Part shown: one piece after another, positions 62,723-64,000 of the stretch
Layout: each line of letters opens with the position of its first letter
Position numbering within the stretch: position 1 is the first letter of the stretch
Source of the DNA: Haliscomenobacter sp965225875
GTDB lineage: Bacteria; Bacteroidota; Bacteroidia; Chitinophagales; Saprospiraceae
Length of the DNA stretch: 64,000 nt
Reading direction: 5' to 3'
NCBI RefSeq assembly: GCF_965225875.1
Contig: NZ_CBDDBS010000003.1
Span: 682,001 to 746,000 of the forward strand
Notes under the pieces: generated by a model
The model's database searches: none
What the model was told of the DNA's origin: nothing
What the model saw: the letters and a program-made list of their open reading frames with translations, nothing else
Program-made: the position numbers and the translations under genes

Positions 62723-64000
62723 ATGCAAGCACCTAAGTCCCTGCTCAGTCTCTTCCTTTGTTGGGCAATTCTTTTTTCAGCCCTATTTTTTTATTTTCCA
62801 CGCTGGAAGAACCACTACGCGGAAGCGACTATAGGCTGGGATGTTACCGGGTATTATTATTATTTGCCTGCTCTTTTTATCTACAAGGACATCAAACAGG
62901 TGCATTTTAAAGACCAAATCCTGCAACAATACCGCCCAACCAATGATTTTCAACAAGCTTTTTTGCACCCCAGTGGGAATTATGTGATGAAGTATTCCCT
63001 TGGGCAGGCTGTATTGTATTCTCCCTTTTTCCTGATTGCGCATACCTGGGCTTCGTTGAGCGATACCCATCCAGCGGATGGTTTTTCATTTCCTTACCAG
63101 TTCATGCTGGCTTTAGGTGGCTTGTTGGTGGCGTTTTTGGGTTTGCTGGTCTTGCGGAAGGTATTGCTGCGGTTTTTCAGTGATCTGGCTACCGGGGTTA
63201 CCTTGGTTTTATTGGTTTTTGGCACCAATTATCTTGAATATGGCAGCATCACAGGGTCGATGACGCACAATTACTTGTTTACTCTTTATGCCTTGCTACT
63301 GTCGTTGACCATAAATTTTTATGAAAAACAGACCTACATCAAAGCAATAGGCATCGGTTTAATTGTTGGTTTGGCTGCCCTGGTGCGCCCTACGGAAATC
63401 ATCAGCGCTTTGATTCCCCTGTTATGGTCGTTTAACTTACCGCTGAAAAGGGGATTAACGGAAAAATGGCAATTCATTAAAGACAAATTCAGCTACTTGG
63501 CGTTAGCCGTCATTGTATGTGGATTGGTTGGGTCTTTGCAATTGATCTATTGGAAATACGTCTCCGGCGATTGGTTGGTGTACAGTTATCAGGAAGAGGG
63601 ATTCAGCTGGCTGCGGCCACATATCTGGAATTGTATGTTCAGCTATCGCGCAGGCTGGTTGATGTATGCCCCGATTATGATCTTTTCACTGATTGGATTC
63701 AGCCAATTGTCCAAACAGCATCGAACACTTTTTCCAGGTTTATTGGCCTTTAGCCTTTTGTTCATGTACATTGCATTTGCCTGGGACATTTGGTGGTACG
63801 GAGGGAGTTTGGGGCAAAGGGCGATGGTGCAAGCTTACCCCATTTTGGCCTTTCCTTTGGCTGCATTTGTTGAAGCGAGTTTAAAAAGCCGGATTTGGAA
63901 ATATGTTTTTGGCGCAATAGCCCTGGTTTTTGTGTACATCAACCTCTGGTGGATCCACCAGGCCCACTGGGGTGGTTTGTTTGTTCCCGAACAGGTGAAC
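62723..64000 (+). CDS. Polytopic membrane protein, probably GT39-like, cut by window edge
   Basis: 426 residues from MQAPKSLLSLFLCWAILF to the right edge with no stop. Around eight or nine hydrophobic helices. The first periplasmic loop has EATIGWDVTGYYYYLPALFIY, aromatic-rich with an acidic residue, and a middle segment ALVRPTEIISALIPLL recalls the lipid-linked sugar transferases of the GT39/GT83 clan. Substrate unknown. A TAGCTTTG at 62675-62682 upstream of the start is a candidate -7 element, with no good -33. Third gene of a surface-glycan group. Confidence 0.72.
   Translation, partial: MQAPKSLLSLFLCWAILFSALFFYFPRWKNHYAEATIGWDVTGYYYYLPALFIYKDIKQVHFKDQILQQYRPTNDFQQAFLHPSGNYVMKYSLGQAVLYSPFFLIAHTWASLSDTHPADGFSFPYQFMLALGGLLVAFLGLLVLRKVLLRFFSDLATGVTLVLLVFGTNYLEYGSITGSMTHNYLFTLYALLLSLTINFYEKQTYIKAIGIGLIVGLAALVRPTEIISALIPLLWSFNLPLKRGLTEKWQFIKDKFSYLALAVIVCGLVGSLQLIYWKYVSGDWLVYSYQEEGFSWLRPHIWNCMFSYRAGWLMYAPIMIFSLIGFSQLSKQHRTLFPGLLAFSLLFMYIAFAWDIWWYGGSLGQRAMVQAYPILAFPLAAFVEASLKSRIWKYVFGAIALVFVYINLWWIHQAHWGGLFVPEQVN

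Noticed and set aside
1..64000. CRISPR arrays, tRNA or rRNA genes, insertion sequences, attachment sites
   Set aside because: I found no regularly spaced direct repeats, cloverleaf-like segments, rRNA-like stretches or transposase/integrase coding sequences in the spacers or genes.

Overview
The window looks like chromosomal DNA of a member of the Bacteroidota, most likely the Saprospiria (Haliscomenobacter-like; this level is an inference from remembered family content, not a search). Supporting signs are LytS/LytTR two-component pairs, M56/BlaI with TonB-plug-like repeats, DUF3857 transglutaminase-like proteins, an ECF sigma factor followed by a membrane-anchored beta-barrel protein, SPI/SPII exported proteins, and several starts preceded by the Bacteroidota promoter form TTTG-N19-TAnnTTTG. 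I count 50 protein genes, two of them cut by the window ends. I see no rRNA, tRNA, CRISPR array, transposase or prophage gene.

Layout. 0-13 kb: 5' end of leuA, a large conserved unknown protein, a methyltransferase, a subtilase, two tandem DUF3857 proteins (one keeps the transglutaminase Cys/His, the other has lost both), a LytS/LytTR pair, a TauE-like permease and a DUF2252-like protein. 13-21 kb: kdsB, a LysM protein coupled to cystathionine beta-synthase, a copper-type P-ATPase, an exported superoxide dismutase, a CBS-domain protein and NhaD. 21-28 kb: a lipoprotein, a 1118-residue caspase-like/alpha-beta-hydrolase fusion, an ECF sigma factor with its probable transmembrane regulator, and a MOSC protein. 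28-44 kb: DUF1415, a DbpA-type helicase, an HscA-like Hsp70 with a hotdog thioesterase, a second LytS/LytTR pair, M56/BlaI, an atypical pyruvate kinase, and an unknown lipoprotein followed by a radical SAM enzyme. 44-52 kb: a complete Anbu-type cluster. 52-64 kb: nadR and pnuC (NAD salvage), a zinc metalloprotease, an MbnP-like lipoprotein, a DEDDh exonuclease, ApbE/DoxX, and the start of a glycosyltransferase/FkbM group.

The most interesting system is the 44.2-52.3 kb cluster: a transglutaminase-DUF2126 (permuted glutamine-synthetase-like ligase) fusion, a circularly permuted ATP-grasp, an alpha-E protein, a second transglutaminase and the proteasome-like Anbu peptidase. Comparative genomics has predicted a peptide-ligation/tagging and removal pathway for this set, but its substrate is unknown. 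Second is the caspase-hydrolase fusion, which has the look of a proteolytically controlled lipase or esterase.

Intergenic DNA is unusually rich in long, near-perfect inverted repeats. Several have arms built of short tandem words around a GC-rich core, and several fall into small families of related palindromes. Many sit at gene ends and probably act as terminators.
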